A stretch of DNA of 64,000 nucleotides from Rhizomicrobium sp035504555 (lineage in GTDB: Bacteria; Pseudomonadota; Alphaproteobacteria; Micropepsales; Micropepsaceae), in assembly GCA_035504555.1 (NCBI GenBank), contig DATJRP010000047.1, positions 1 through 64,000 on the forward strand, given 5' to 3'. Positions 49,288 to 57,449 of the stretch are shown piece after piece; within the stretch, counting starts at the first letter, position 1, and every line of letters begins with the position of its first letter. Both the position numbers and the translations under genes were made by a program. The notes beneath the pieces were generated by a model. The model was not told the origin of the DNA, ran no database searches, and saw only the letters and a list, made by a program, of their open reading frames with translations.

Positions 49288-49833
49288 GTGGCGCAGCTTT
49301 CACTCATGCCCTCCCCGGCGGCGTTGAAGAAGATGATTGCGCAAATTTGCAAAAAGGGACGCGCGGGAGAAATTCCGGGTAACCAAGGCATCATCTTAGG
49401 CGTTCGTGATTACGCAATCACGGCTGGCGTGAGCGGTGCTGAGTTCGAACACGAGCCTGTCAGTCTCGGTCGAGCTGGTCGGCGTTTTTGGTGGGCCCCG
49501 TTCTTGCTCAAGATTAACGGCAAACGGTACGTCGTGTTTTTTGACCCCCGCCGGAAAAAAACGCTGACGCGCGCAGCGTGTCGTTTCATATTTTCAATCA
49601 TGCACACCTACATTCGGGAGCCGAATAAGCTCGAATACGGCGATGTCGGATTCATTGTGCTCCACTTCGCCAATTCTCGGAACGGCGCGCGCAAGGTTTT
49701 CGCCCACGTTGATGACCAATCCTCCTACCTCACGGACAAACAGATTGGTGGGATGATCGACGCAGTGTATCGGATCGTGGACGATGTGATCGAGCGGAAG
49801 AAGACGTCGGCTCCTCGTCGCAAGGTGGCCTAG
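49288..49833 (+). CDS. Cassette gene 2, unknown function
   Basis: 181 residues from GTG 49288 (ATG 49306 possible). Basic N-terminus (AALKKMIAQICKKGRAGEI), a central beta-rich domain (VRDYAITAGVSGAEFEHEPVS, FWWAPFLLKINGKRYVVFFDPRR) and an aromatic helix (AACRFIFSIMHTYIREPNKLEYGDVGFIVLHFA). The pattern of one strand-rich core with charged residues (D, R, K) recalls restriction-nuclease-like folds but no catalytic motif is firm. Coupled to gene 1, which makes a two-component system conceivable (toxin-antitoxin or defence), untested. Confidence 0.6.
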   Translation: MAQLSLMPSPAALKKMIAQICKKGRAGEIPGNQGIILGVRDYAITAGVSGAEFEHEPVSLGRAGRRFWWAPFLLKINGKRYVVFFDPRRKKTLTRAACRFIFSIMHTYIREPNKLEYGDVGFIVLHFANSRNGARKVFAHVDDQSSYLTDKQIGGMIDAVYRIVDDVIERKKTSAPRRKVA

Positions 49834-49873
49834 TTTGAATCGAGTGGCCTAATTCGGCCAGCACCCTTTGATC

Positions 49874-50317
49874 AAATCGTGCTATTGTTTCGCTACATCG
49901 CCGTGTTGCGCCCGGCGCTCCTCCAGGAATCTTATCTCGTGTCCCGGCACGTGCAGAGCAAGACGGGTTGTCTTGCTGTTTGCCTGTCTCCGGTTACCTG
50001 TCTCTAGGAGACAAACCCGAAATCCCGGGGCCGGAAAATGATCCGTCTACGGACGAAATTCACCCTGCTGCGCCCTGTTTTTCGACACCGCCGTTCGCAG
50101 TGCGGCGCGAGAAAGTCCTGCGGCACGGGCACGATTCGATTTCGTGGGGGAGGGCGAAAAAACACGCGCCCTGTTTTTCACCCTGATCGCAGGGCTTGCC
50201 TGCATGGTGCGTTTCCGCGACCCGGTTGAGGGTTGTTCCCCCAGGGCTGCCACTTTGACATTGCGTCCGGCCGGGCGGCTCCGCGACACTCCTCCGCCTG
50301 ATTCTCGGAAAGCCGGC
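49874..50317. other. 444-bp gene-free region before ruvC
   Basis: No convincing ORF. It has a 14-bp direct repeat GCGCCCTGTTTTTC at 50070-50083 and 50166-50179, tandem CTGTCTC motifs at about 49985-50007 that can pair with GGAGACA (about 50009-50015), and the ruvC promoter presumably within it. Much of it may be decayed sequence from the accessory region. Confidence 0.5.
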
Positions 50318-50824
50318 ATGACCGCCGTCCGCATCCTCGGCCTCGACCCCGGTCTCGCCCGCATGGGCTGGGGCGTCGTCGAGTTGACGGGCACAAGGCT
50401 CGTCCATGTGGGCCACGGCGTTCTGACGAGCGACCCGAAGGCCGATCTCGGCCGGCGGTTGATGGCGCTGCATGAAGGGCTCGCCATCGTCATCGCCACG
50501 ATGCGCCCCGCGGCCATCGCAGTCGAGCAGGCCTTCGTGCACAAGGACCCTTCGGCCGCATTGAAACTCGGTCATGCCCGCGCGGTGGCGCTGCTGGCCG
50601 CGGCACAGGCCGCACTCGAGATCGCGGAATACACGCCCAATCACGTCAAGAAATGTGTGGTCGGCAGCGGCCATGCGGGCAAGGAGCAGGTCCTCGCGAT
50701 GGTGCGCCGGCTTCTGCCGACGGCGAATGTCGAACAGGCCGACGCCGCCGATGCGCTCGCCTGCGCCATCGCCCATGCGCATCTTTCGGGCACGCGCGCG
50801 CGCATTGAAGCGGCCTCGTCATGA
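50318..50824 (+). CDS. ruvC: Crossover junction endodeoxyribonuclease RuvC
   Basis: 168 residues. Catalytic acids visible: Asp10 in ILGLDPGLARMGWGVV, Glu in AIAVEQAFVHKDPSAALKLG, and the paired Asp in EQADAADALACAIAH. Resolves Holliday junctions with RuvAB. The stop overlaps the ruvA start (ATGA). The start ATG 50318 gives the family N-terminus. Confidence 0.96.
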   Translation: MTAVRILGLDPGLARMGWGVVELTGTRLVHVGHGVLTSDPKADLGRRLMALHEGLAIVIATMRPAAIAVEQAFVHKDPSAALKLGHARAVALLAAAQAALEIAEYTPNHVKKCVVGSGHAGKEQVLAMVRRLLPTANVEQADAADALACAIAHAHLSGTRARIEAASS

Positions 50825-51423
50825 TCGGCAAGCTGACCGGCCTCGTCGACCATGTGGCCGCCGACCATGCCATCATCGATGTCGCGGGCGTAGGCTATCT
50901 CGTGGCGTGTCCCACGTCGACGCTGTCGCGCCTACAGGCGGGCGCCCATGTCAGCCTCATGATCGAAACGCGCATCACCGACGAGACGATCAAGCTCTAC
51001 GGCTTCTTCAGCGCGGACGAGCGCGAGTGGTTTCGCCTGCTGCAGACGGTGCAGAATGTCGGCGCGCGCGTGGCGCTCAATGTTCTGTCGTCGCTCTCGC
51101 CCCGCGAACTCGAGCGCGCGCTGGCGCTGGGCGACAAGGCCGTCATCGGGCGCGCGCAGGGCGTGGGTCCCAAGCTCGCGACGCGTATCGCGACGGAACT
51201 GAAAGACAAGGCGCCCGCGATGATGGCGCGAAGCGGCGATATCACCCAAGCGATCGCGCCGAAGCCCGCGGGGCCGGAGGCCGATGCGTTGCTGGCGCTC
51301 GTCAAGCTCGGCTACAGCCAGGGCCAGGCGGCGGAAGCGGTGGCGCGTGCCGCACGCGATCTGGGCGATCATGCCGCCGCCGATATTCTCATCCGCGAGA
51401 GCCTTCGCGCGATGGGACGTTGA
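50821..51423 (+). CDS. ruvA: Holliday junction DNA helicase RuvA
   Basis: 200 residues. OB-fold N-terminus (MIGKLTGLVDHVAADHAIIDVAGVGYLVACP), HhH domain (GFFSADEREWFRLLQTVQNVGARVALNVLSSLSP, GPKLATRIATELKDK), and the flexible linker to a C-terminal RuvB-binding domain (LVKLGYSQGQAAEAVARAARD). Binds four-way junctions and guides RuvB. Overlaps ruvC; ruvB follows after 177 bp containing a palindromic repeat. Confidence 0.96.
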   Translation: MIGKLTGLVDHVAADHAIIDVAGVGYLVACPTSTLSRLQAGAHVSLMIETRITDETIKLYGFFSADEREWFRLLQTVQNVGARVALNVLSSLSPRELERALALGDKAVIGRAQGVGPKLATRIATELKDKAPAMMARSGDITQAIAPKPAGPEADALLALVKLGYSQGQAAEAVARAARDLGDHAAADILIRESLRAMGR

Positions 51424-51463
51424 TCATCAAACATTTGAGAGCGCGGCGCGTGGATAGAAAAAA

Positions 51464-51561
51464 AATTACCACAGAGACACAGAGACACAGAGAAAAAGAA
51501 TCGGCGCGCGAAGGCGCGCCAAGTTTTCTTCTCCGTGTCTCTGTGCCTCTGTGGTAAATCT
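51464..51561. repeat. Long hairpin repeat between ruvA and ruvB
   Basis: Arms starting ACCACAGAG...ACAGAGACAC (51468 onward) and the complementary arm ending CTCTGTGGT (about 51522-51554) pair over about 30 bases with few mismatches; the loop contains a second hairpin of GGCGCGC/GCGCGCC (51503-51520). Poly-A/poly-T tracts flank both ends. The ACCACAGAGNCACAGAG pattern is a dispersed repeat seen in unrelated bacteria. It may act as a bidirectional terminator within the operon. Confidence 0.8.
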
Positions 51562-51600
51562 TTTTTGGTGCCATCGACACGATGGCGAAAGCTGGGACTG

Positions 51601-52665
51601 ATGGCGACGGCAAAAGCAAAACCGGAACTGGACCGTCTCGTGGCGCCCGCGCGCGGCGAAGAGGACCAGCTCGAAACAAGCCTGCGCCCGCGCGCGCTGT
51701 CGGAGTTTGTCGGCCAGCAACAGGCGCGGGAGAATCTCTCCGTCTTCATCGAAGCGGCGCGCGCGCGCGGCGAAGCGCTCGACCATGTGCTCTTTTCCGG
51801 ACCGCCCGGTCTCGGCAAGACGACGCTGGCGCAGATCGTGGCGCGGGAGCTGGGCGTCAATTTCCGTTCGACATCGGGACCGGTGCTGGCGAAGGCGGGC
51901 GATCTCGCCGCCATCCTGACCAATCTCGAACCGCGCGACGTGCTGTTCATCGACGAGATCCATCGCCTCAATCCGGCGGTGGAGGAAATCCTTTATCCGG
52001 CAATGGAGGATTTCGAGCTCGATCTCGTCATCGGCGAGGGGCCTTCGGCGCGCTCCGTGAAGATCGCACTGGCGCCCTTCACGCTGGTCGGCGCCACCAC
52101 GCGCTCGGGTCTCATCACGACGCCGTTGCGCGATCGTTTCGGCATTCCCATCCGCCTTAATTTTTATTCAGCAGATGAACTCGTTTTAATCGTTGAGCGT
52201 GGCGCGCGGCTTCTGGGCCTCGATCTGACCCATGACGGCGCGCGCGAGATCGCCGGACGCGCCCGCGGCACACCGCGCATCGCAGGCCGGCTCCTGAAGC
52301 GGGTGCGCGATTTCGCCTCGGTCGCCAAACATACGCGGGTGGATGCCAAGCTCGCCGATGCGGCGCTCACCCGCCTCGAAGTCGATGGTCGCGGCCTCGA
52401 CGCTTTCGACAAGCGCTATCTGCAACTCATTGCCGAATCTTTCGGCGGCGGCCCTGTCGGTATCGAAACAATCGCAGCGGCGCTGGGCGAAGCCCGCGAC
52501 GCTATCGAAGAGATCGTCGAGCCCTATCTGCTGCAGCAGGGCTTCGTGCAACGCACGCCGCGCGGACGCGTTGTAACCGGCGCAGCTTTCGCGCATCTGG
52601 GGCTTCCCGCGCCGCCGCGCGATCCCTCGCAAATCGGGCTTTTCGCGGATGACGGCGATGACTGA
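51601..52665 (+). CDS. ruvB: Holliday junction DNA helicase RuvB
   Basis: 354 residues. AAA+ ATPase: LRPRALSEFVGQQQARENL, Walker A GPPGLGKTT (from residue 67), Walker B VLFIDEIHRLNP, sensor VGATTRSGLITTPLRDRFG, arginine-finger region, and a C-terminal winged helix (EPYLLQQGFVQRTPRGRVV). ATG 51601 fits the family start; the frame continues upstream only into the repeat. Ends inside ybgC by 17 bases. Confidence 0.97.
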   Translation: MATAKAKPELDRLVAPARGEEDQLETSLRPRALSEFVGQQQARENLSVFIEAARARGEALDHVLFSGPPGLGKTTLAQIVARELGVNFRSTSGPVLAKAGDLAAILTNLEPRDVLFIDEIHRLNPAVEEILYPAMEDFELDLVIGEGPSARSVKIALAPFTLVGATTRSGLITTPLRDRFGIPIRLNFYSADELVLIVERGARLLGLDLTHDGAREIAGRARGTPRIAGRLLKRVRDFASVAKHTRVDAKLADAALTRLEVDGRGLDAFDKRYLQLIAESFGGGPVGIETIAAALGEARDAIEEIVEPYLLQQGFVQRTPRGRVVTGAAFAHLGLPAPPRDPSQIGLFADDGDD

Positions 52666-53110
52666 GGTTCAGGCTTTCGGCCGCTTCGAGGGAAAGACGC
52701 ACATCCTGCCCCTGCGCATTTACTACGAAGACACCGATCTCTCCGGCGTCGTCTATCACGCCAATTACCTGCGCTACATGGAGCGGGGCCGCTCGGAATA
52801 TTTCCGCGCCGCCGGCATCACCCGGCTGGCCATGCTGGAAGAGGCCGAGCCCGCGGCCTGGACGCTCAGAAAAGCGGCACTCGAATATTTCAAGCCGGCG
52901 CGCGTCGACGATCTGATCGAGGTCCACACGGTCTGTACGGCGATCACCGGCGCCCGTATGACGGCCGATCAGAAGATCTATACGAAGGGTGCGCTGCTCA
53001 CGCGCGGGCAGGTCGAGGCCTGCATCATCACGCTGTCGGGCAAACCCCGGCGCATCCCGCTAGAAATGCGACAAATTCTCGAACCTTTGGTAGTGGAAAC
53101 AGAGGCTTAA
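52649..53110 (+). CDS. ybgC: YbgC-type acyl-CoA thioesterase (tol-pal cluster)
   Basis: 153 residues, hotdog fold: LRIYYEDTDLSGVVYHANYLRYMERGRSE with the catalytic Asp of YYEDTD, then ARVDDLIEVHTVCTAITGARMTADQKIY. YbgC is the first member of the tol-pal operon and hydrolyses short-chain or lipid-related acyl-CoAs. Starts inside ruvB; an alternative ATG is 9 bases downstream. Confidence 0.93.
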   Translation: MTAMTEVQAFGRFEGKTHILPLRIYYEDTDLSGVVYHANYLRYMERGRSEYFRAAGITRLAMLEEAEPAAWTLRKAALEYFKPARVDDLIEVHTVCTAITGARMTADQKIYTKGALLTRGQVEACIITLSGKPRRIPLEMRQILEPLVVETEA

Positions 53111-53225
53111 TATTCATCGCCCAAATTCGGCCACGTTCGAATGGGTATTTGCGTTCGATCAGGCTTGCTCATCACGAGGGGAACGGGGAACCATGCGCGG
53201 TCCCCTGTGCGCGAAAGGTCACTTG

Positions 53226-54083
53226 ATGATTGTCCGGCGTTTGGCTGCGGCCGCAGCGATGATGTTCCTTCTTGCGAGTCCGGCGGCCCTGGCGCAGTCG
53301 ACACCGCGCGCAGCGCCCACCGCGCCGGATGCGCAAAGCCAGAATCTGGAAGCACCGCCGTCCACGCCCGTCGAAGTGACCAGCGAAGGCGGGCCGCAGG
53401 TCGACGGCATCTCCATCGTTTCGCTGTTCATGCGTGCCGATCCGATCGTGAAGACGGTCTTCGCGCTTCTGCTGCTGGCGTCGCTGTGGTCATGGGCCAT
53501 CATCATCAACAAATGGATCGCGCTCGGCCGGTTGCGCCGCCGCGCCGACAAATTCGAGAAGACGTTCTGGTCCGGGCTGTCGCTCGACGAGCTCTATCAG
53601 CAATTCTCCCAGCACGCCGATCATCCGATGGCGGCGGTGTTCGTTTCGGCGTTGCGTGAGTGGCGCCGAGCCTTCGAGGGCGGCGCGCCGCGCGAGGCGC
53701 TTCTGCCCGGCATCAAGGACCGCATCGACAAGGCGATGTCCGTCACGATCATGCGCGAGACGGACGGCGTCGAACGGCAATTGGGGTTCCTCGCGACCGT
53801 CGGCGCGACGGCGCCCTTCGTCGGCCTCTTCGGAACGGTCTGGGGCATCATGAATTCTTTTTCGGCCATCGCGGCGCGGCACGACACGACGCTGGCGGTG
53901 GTGGCGCCCGGCATCGCGGAAGCCTTGTTCGCAACGGCCATGGGCCTGCTCGCCGCCATCCCGGCGGTTATTTTCTACAATCGTTACATCAACGAGATCG
54001 GCCGCTATACGAACCGTCTGGACGGCTTCGCGGATGAATTTTCCGCAATCCTGTCGCGCCAGCTCGACGAAAAGGCGAAGTGA
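53226..54083 (+). CDS. tolQ: TolQ proton channel subunit with an N-terminal extension
   Basis: 285 residues. TolQ/ExbB core: a transmembrane helix (TVFALLLLASLWSWAIIINKWIAL), REWRRAFEGG, and the C-terminal pair of helices with RETDGVERQLGFLATVGATAPFVGLFGTVWGIMNSF. Unusual: the first 60 residues form a signal-like hydrophobic start and a Pro/Ala/Gln linker before TM1, as in ExbB proteins. ATG 53226 has AAAGG upstream. The stop overlaps the tolR start. Confidence 0.94.
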   Translation: MIVRRLAAAAAMMFLLASPAALAQSTPRAAPTAPDAQSQNLEAPPSTPVEVTSEGGPQVDGISIVSLFMRADPIVKTVFALLLLASLWSWAIIINKWIALGRLRRRADKFEKTFWSGLSLDELYQQFSQHADHPMAAVFVSALREWRRAFEGGAPREALLPGIKDRIDKAMSVTIMRETDGVERQLGFLATVGATAPFVGLFGTVWGIMNSFSAIAARHDTTLAVVAPGIAEALFATAMGLLAAIPAVIFYNRYINEIGRYTNRLDGFADEFSAILSRQLDEKAK

Positions 54084-54532
54084 TGGCTGCTACGCTCGCC
54101 GCGAAAACCGGGCGGGGCAGGCGCGGCAAGCGTCGGCCGATGGCGGAAATCAACGTCACGCCGTTCGTCGACGTGATGCTGGTGCTTCTCATCGTCTTCA
54201 TGGTGACGGCGCCGCTTCTGACCGTAGGCGTGCCCGTCGATCTGCCGAAGACGCATGCGCAGGCGCTGGGCCAGGATCGCGAGCCTTTGTCGGTCACTAT
54301 CCGCCGCGACGGGCGCATCTTTCTCCAGAACACGCCGGTCGACGAAGACGAGCTTGTGCCCAAGCTCACCGCCATCTCCGGCAACGGCTACGACCAGCGC
54401 ATCTTCGTGCGCGGCGATAAATCCGTCGATTACGGCCGCGTCATGGAAATCATGGCCATGATCAGCGCCGCAGGCTTCACCCATATCGGGCTCGTAACCG
54501 ATGTCGCCAAGCCGAAGCACGACGAGGATTAG
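54083..54532 (+). CDS. tolR: TolR
   Basis: 149 residues. Single transmembrane helix (VTPFVDVMLVLLIVFMVTAPLL, with the essential Asp for proton coupling) after a basic N-terminus (KTGRGRRGKRRPMAEI); periplasmic domain with TVGVPVDLPKTHAQ. Forms the TolQ-TolR motor energised by proton flow. Overlaps tolA by 32 bases. Confidence 0.95.
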   Translation: MAATLAAKTGRGRRGKRRPMAEINVTPFVDVMLVLLIVFMVTAPLLTVGVPVDLPKTHAQALGQDREPLSVTIRRDGRIFLQNTPVDEDELVPKLTAISGNGYDQRIFVRGDKSVDYGRVMEIMAMISAAGFTHIGLVTDVAKPKHDED

Positions 54533-55325
54533 AATCTCGCTCGCCTCGGGCGCGGGTTCGCAAAGTTCGCCCATCGGGTTGATCGGTGCGGTCGCACTGC
54601 ATCTGGCCGTCATCGTCGTCACGCTGTTCACCTGGGAGCATCGCCTCGACATCGTGCAGGAATCGCCGCCCGTCGTTCCCGTCGATCTCGTCACCGTCGC
54701 GCAGAAGACGAACATCGCGCCGACGATCAGGCCGCAGCCCAAGGTCGAACCGGAGCACATTCAGACTCCGCCGCCGCCCGAGCTGTCCATGCAGACGCCG
54801 CCCTTGCCGCAACCGACGGAGCTCGCACCCGATGTGAAACCCACGCCCGCGCCGAAAGTGAAGCCGCCGCCGCCGCCGCAAAAAAAAGAGATGAGTCTCA
54901 ACGACATCCTCAACGCCGCGATGAAAACGCCGGCGGCCCATCCGCAGCAACAGAACGCCAAGGTCGCCCAGATCGCACACAAAGGCTTCGGCACGCAGGA
55001 TGCGAACACGATGGACCTTCGCGACATGCTCAAGAACGATATCGAACAATGCTGGAGCCCTCCGGCCGGCGCGCCGCATCCCGAGCAACTCATCGTTTCG
55101 TTCCATTTGAACCTCAACCCGGACGGAAGCGTCGCAGGCTCGCCACAATTGACTGCAGAATCGGCAGCCGCTGCGGCTGGCAATCCGTTCATGCGTGCGG
55201 CAGCCGATGCGGCCCGGCGGGCGATCTTCGTTTGCGCGCCCTACAAAAATTTGCCGCCGAACCGTTTCGCGGATTGGCGCGACAGCGTTGTTCAATTCGA
55301 CCCGCGCGATCTCGCGGATCAGTAG
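54501..55325 (+). CDS. tolA: TolA
   Basis: 274 residues. N-terminal transmembrane helix (GLIGAVALHLAVIVVTLFTWEH), a Pro-rich spacer (about residues 90-135) instead of the long Ala-rich helix of enteric TolA, and a C-terminal domain with IEQCWSPPAGAPHPEQLIVSFHLNLNPDGSV and DAARRAIFVCAPYKNLP. Links the TolQR motor to TolB/Pal across the periplasm. Overlaps tolR. Confidence 0.92.
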   Translation: MSPSRSTTRIRISLASGAGSQSSPIGLIGAVALHLAVIVVTLFTWEHRLDIVQESPPVVPVDLVTVAQKTNIAPTIRPQPKVEPEHIQTPPPPELSMQTPPLPQPTELAPDVKPTPAPKVKPPPPPQKKEMSLNDILNAAMKTPAAHPQQQNAKVAQIAHKGFGTQDANTMDLRDMLKNDIEQCWSPPAGAPHPEQLIVSFHLNLNPDGSVAGSPQLTAESAAAAAGNPFMRAAADAARRAIFVCAPYKNLPPNRFADWRDSVVQFDPRDLADQ

Positions 55326-55345
55326 AGAGCAAGAGAGGATTTGGC

Positions 55346-56644
55346 ATGCAGAGAATTGCGAAGGTTCTGGGGCTCGTCGTCGCGATGACGTCTTTGTGGA
55401 TGGCGCCGGCGCTCGCCGCGCTGCAGGTCGACGTCAATCAAGGCAATCTCAAGCCGCTGCCCATCGCCATTCCCGATTTCAACGGCGCCCCCGCCGGTCA
55501 GAACATCGCGAGCGTGGTGCGGGCCGATCTCGAGCGCTCGGGTCTCTTCAACCCGCTCGATCCCAAATCCTTCCTCGACAAGATCACCAACATCAACGTG
55601 CCGCCGAACTTCGCCGACTGGCGCACGATCAACGCGCAGGCGCTGGTCACCGGCGAAGCGACCCAGCAGCCCGACGGCCGCCTGCGCGTGGCGTTCCGCC
55701 TGTGGGACGTGTTCGGCGAATCCCAGATGGTCGGCAAGGAATACACGACCGCGCCGGAAAGCTGGCGTCGCGTCGCGCACATCATCTCCGACGAGATCTA
55801 TCAGCGCATCACCGGCGAGAAGGGCTATTTCGACACGCGCATCGTCTTCATCTCGGAAAGCGGTCCGCTCATCAACCGCAAGAAGCGCCTTGCGATCATG
55901 GACGAAGACGGCGCCAATCCGAGCTATCTGACGGATGGTGCCTATCTCGTGCTGACGCCGCGTTTCAATCCGACGGCGCAGATGATCGCCTACATGTCCT
56001 ACATCGCCGGCAAGCCGCGCGTGTACATCTTCGACATCGACAGCGGCCGCCAGCAGATGCTGGGCGAATTCACCAACATGACGTTCTCGCCGCGCTTCTC
56101 GCCGGACGGCAATAAAGTCGTCATGTCGCTCGAACGGGGCGGTGTATCGGACATCTACACGATGGATTTGCGCAGCCGCTCGGTCACGCGTCTGACGAAC
56201 GACCACGCCATCGACACGTCGCCGTCCTATTCGCCGGACGGCCGCCAGATCACCTTCGAATCCGACCGCGGCGGCTCGCAACAGATCTATGTCATGAACG
56301 CCGATGGCTCGGGATCGCACCGCATCAGCTTCGGATCGGGCCGGAACGGCACGCCGGTCTGGAGCCCGCGCGGCGATCTCATTGCCTTCACGCGGCTGGA
56401 GGAAGGGTCCTTCAATATCGGCGTGATGCGCCCCGACGGCTCCGGCGAGCGCATCATCTCGACCGGCTGGCAAGACGAAGGCCCGACCTGGGCGCCGAAC
56501 GGACGCGTCCTGATGTTCACCCGCACCTTGCGGGGCGGGCACGGCTCGCAGATCTGGTCGGTCGACGCCACAGGGCGTAACGAGCGCAAGGTCTTAACGC
56601 CGGGCGATGCATCCGACCCGGCCTGGTCACCGCTCATTCAGTAG
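55346..56644 (+). CDS. tolB: TolB
   Basis: 432 residues. Signal peptide (PALA), N-terminal domain (QVDVNQGNLKPLPIAIPDFNG) and a six-bladed beta-propeller with repeated SPDG motifs (FSPRFSPDGNKVVMS, SPSYSPDGRQITFESD). Binds Pal and TolA in the periplasm. Follows tolA by 20 bp. Confidence 0.97.
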   Translation: MQRIAKVLGLVVAMTSLWMAPALAALQVDVNQGNLKPLPIAIPDFNGAPAGQNIASVVRADLERSGLFNPLDPKSFLDKITNINVPPNFADWRTINAQALVTGEATQQPDGRLRVAFRLWDVFGESQMVGKEYTTAPESWRRVAHIISDEIYQRITGEKGYFDTRIVFISESGPLINRKKRLAIMDEDGANPSYLTDGAYLVLTPRFNPTAQMIAYMSYIAGKPRVYIFDIDSGRQQMLGEFTNMTFSPRFSPDGNKVVMSLERGGVSDIYTMDLRSRSVTRLTNDHAIDTSPSYSPDGRQITFESDRGGSQQIYVMNADGSGSHRISFGSGRNGTPVWSPRGDLIAFTRLEEGSFNIGVMRPDGSGERIISTGWQDEGPTWAPNGRVLMFTRTLRGGHGSQIWSVDATGRNERKVLTPGDASDPAWSPLIQ

Positions 56645-56783
56645 AAGTGCTGAATCTCCAAGTATGAAACAGGTTTCATGCATCTTTTGCATGGAATACA
56701 CGTTAAAGTGGCGAAGTGCGCTTAGGTTCTTGGCGGCCCGCCAGCGCATCTCCCTGGGCCGCATTCTCTGGAGTGGGATTCCC

Positions 56784-57302
56784 ATGATGAAATTTTCTCC
56801 GGGCCCGGCTTTGTCTGCCGTCGCGGCGCTCGCGCTTTTGGCCGCCTGTACCACCAAGCCGCAAGCGGCGGCCGAGACGGCTCCGCCGATGGCCTCGACG
56901 GCACAATCCACGACGCAGTCGAGCATCATTCCCGGCAGCGCCGAAGATCTGCGCGTCAATGTCGGCGATACCGTCCATTTCGAATACAACAAGTCCGACA
57001 TTGAGGATCAGGATCGCGGCACGTTGCAGCGTCAGGCCTCGTGGCTGCAGAAATATCCGCAAGTTCGCGTGACCATTCAGGGCAATTGCGACCCGCGCGG
57101 CACGCGCGAATACAATCTGGCGCTCGGCGCGCGCCGCGCCAACGCGGTGAAGGAGTATCTGGTCAGCCTCGGAGTCTCCTCGGCCCGCGTCGACACGATC
57201 TCCTACGGCAAGGAGCGTCCCGTCTGCACCGAATCGACCGAAGAATGCTGGGCGCAGGACCGCCGTGGCGTGACGGTCATCTCCGGCGGCGCCTCGTCCT
57301 AA
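56784..57302 (+). CDS. pal: Peptidoglycan-associated lipoprotein Pal
   Basis: 172 residues. Lipobox LLAAC (Cys at residue 22), then a Ser/Thr/Ala-rich linker and an OmpA-like domain: VGDTVHFEYNKSDIEDQDRGTLQRQASWLQKYPQVRVTIQGNCDPRGTREYNLALGARRANAVKEYL. Anchors the outer membrane to peptidoglycan. Its own promoter probably lies in the 139-bp gap after tolB. A terminator follows. Confidence 0.96.
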   Translation: MMKFSPGPALSAVAALALLAACTTKPQAAAETAPPMASTAQSTTQSSIIPGSAEDLRVNVGDTVHFEYNKSDIEDQDRGTLQRQASWLQKYPQVRVTIQGNCDPRGTREYNLALGARRANAVKEYLVSLGVSSARVDTISYGKERPVCTESTEECWAQDRRGVTVISGGASS

Positions 57303-57322
57303 GCAGCCGAAGACAAACTTCA

Positions 57323-57349
57323 AAAGGGGGCGCCCTCGGGCGCCCCTTT
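57323..57349 (+). terminator. Rho-independent terminator after pal
   Basis: GGGGCGCCC-tc-GGGCGCCCC with flanking AAA and TTT (57323-57349), 21 bases after the pal stop. Ends or attenuates tol-pal transcription before cpoB. Confidence 0.8.
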
Positions 57350-57449
57350 CCATTTGCGGCCCCATTTGCGGCAGGCGCGATTCCGCCGGGCCTCAATTTC
57401 GGCTAAGTGTTGGGCGGACATGGCGAAACGCCGGAGTTTGAAACGGGCA

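Larger units (their letters stand above)
48804..49873. mobile_element. Non-autonomous cassette with terminal inverted repeats and flanking direct repeats
   Basis: The ends carry a 12-bp inverted repeat: GGTGCTGGCCGA (48814-48825) and TCGGCCAGCACC (49854-49865). A direct repeat CCCTTTGATC flanks it (48804-48813 and 49864-49873, the right copy overlapping the IR by two bases), like a target duplication. Additional similarity GAGTGGC-NN-AATTCG occurs near both ends in direct orientation. It carries two genes and no transposase. Composition is lower in GC than the flanks: 49081-49140 has 29 G+C in 60, while 51061-51120 in ruvA has 44 in 60. Confidence 0.55.
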
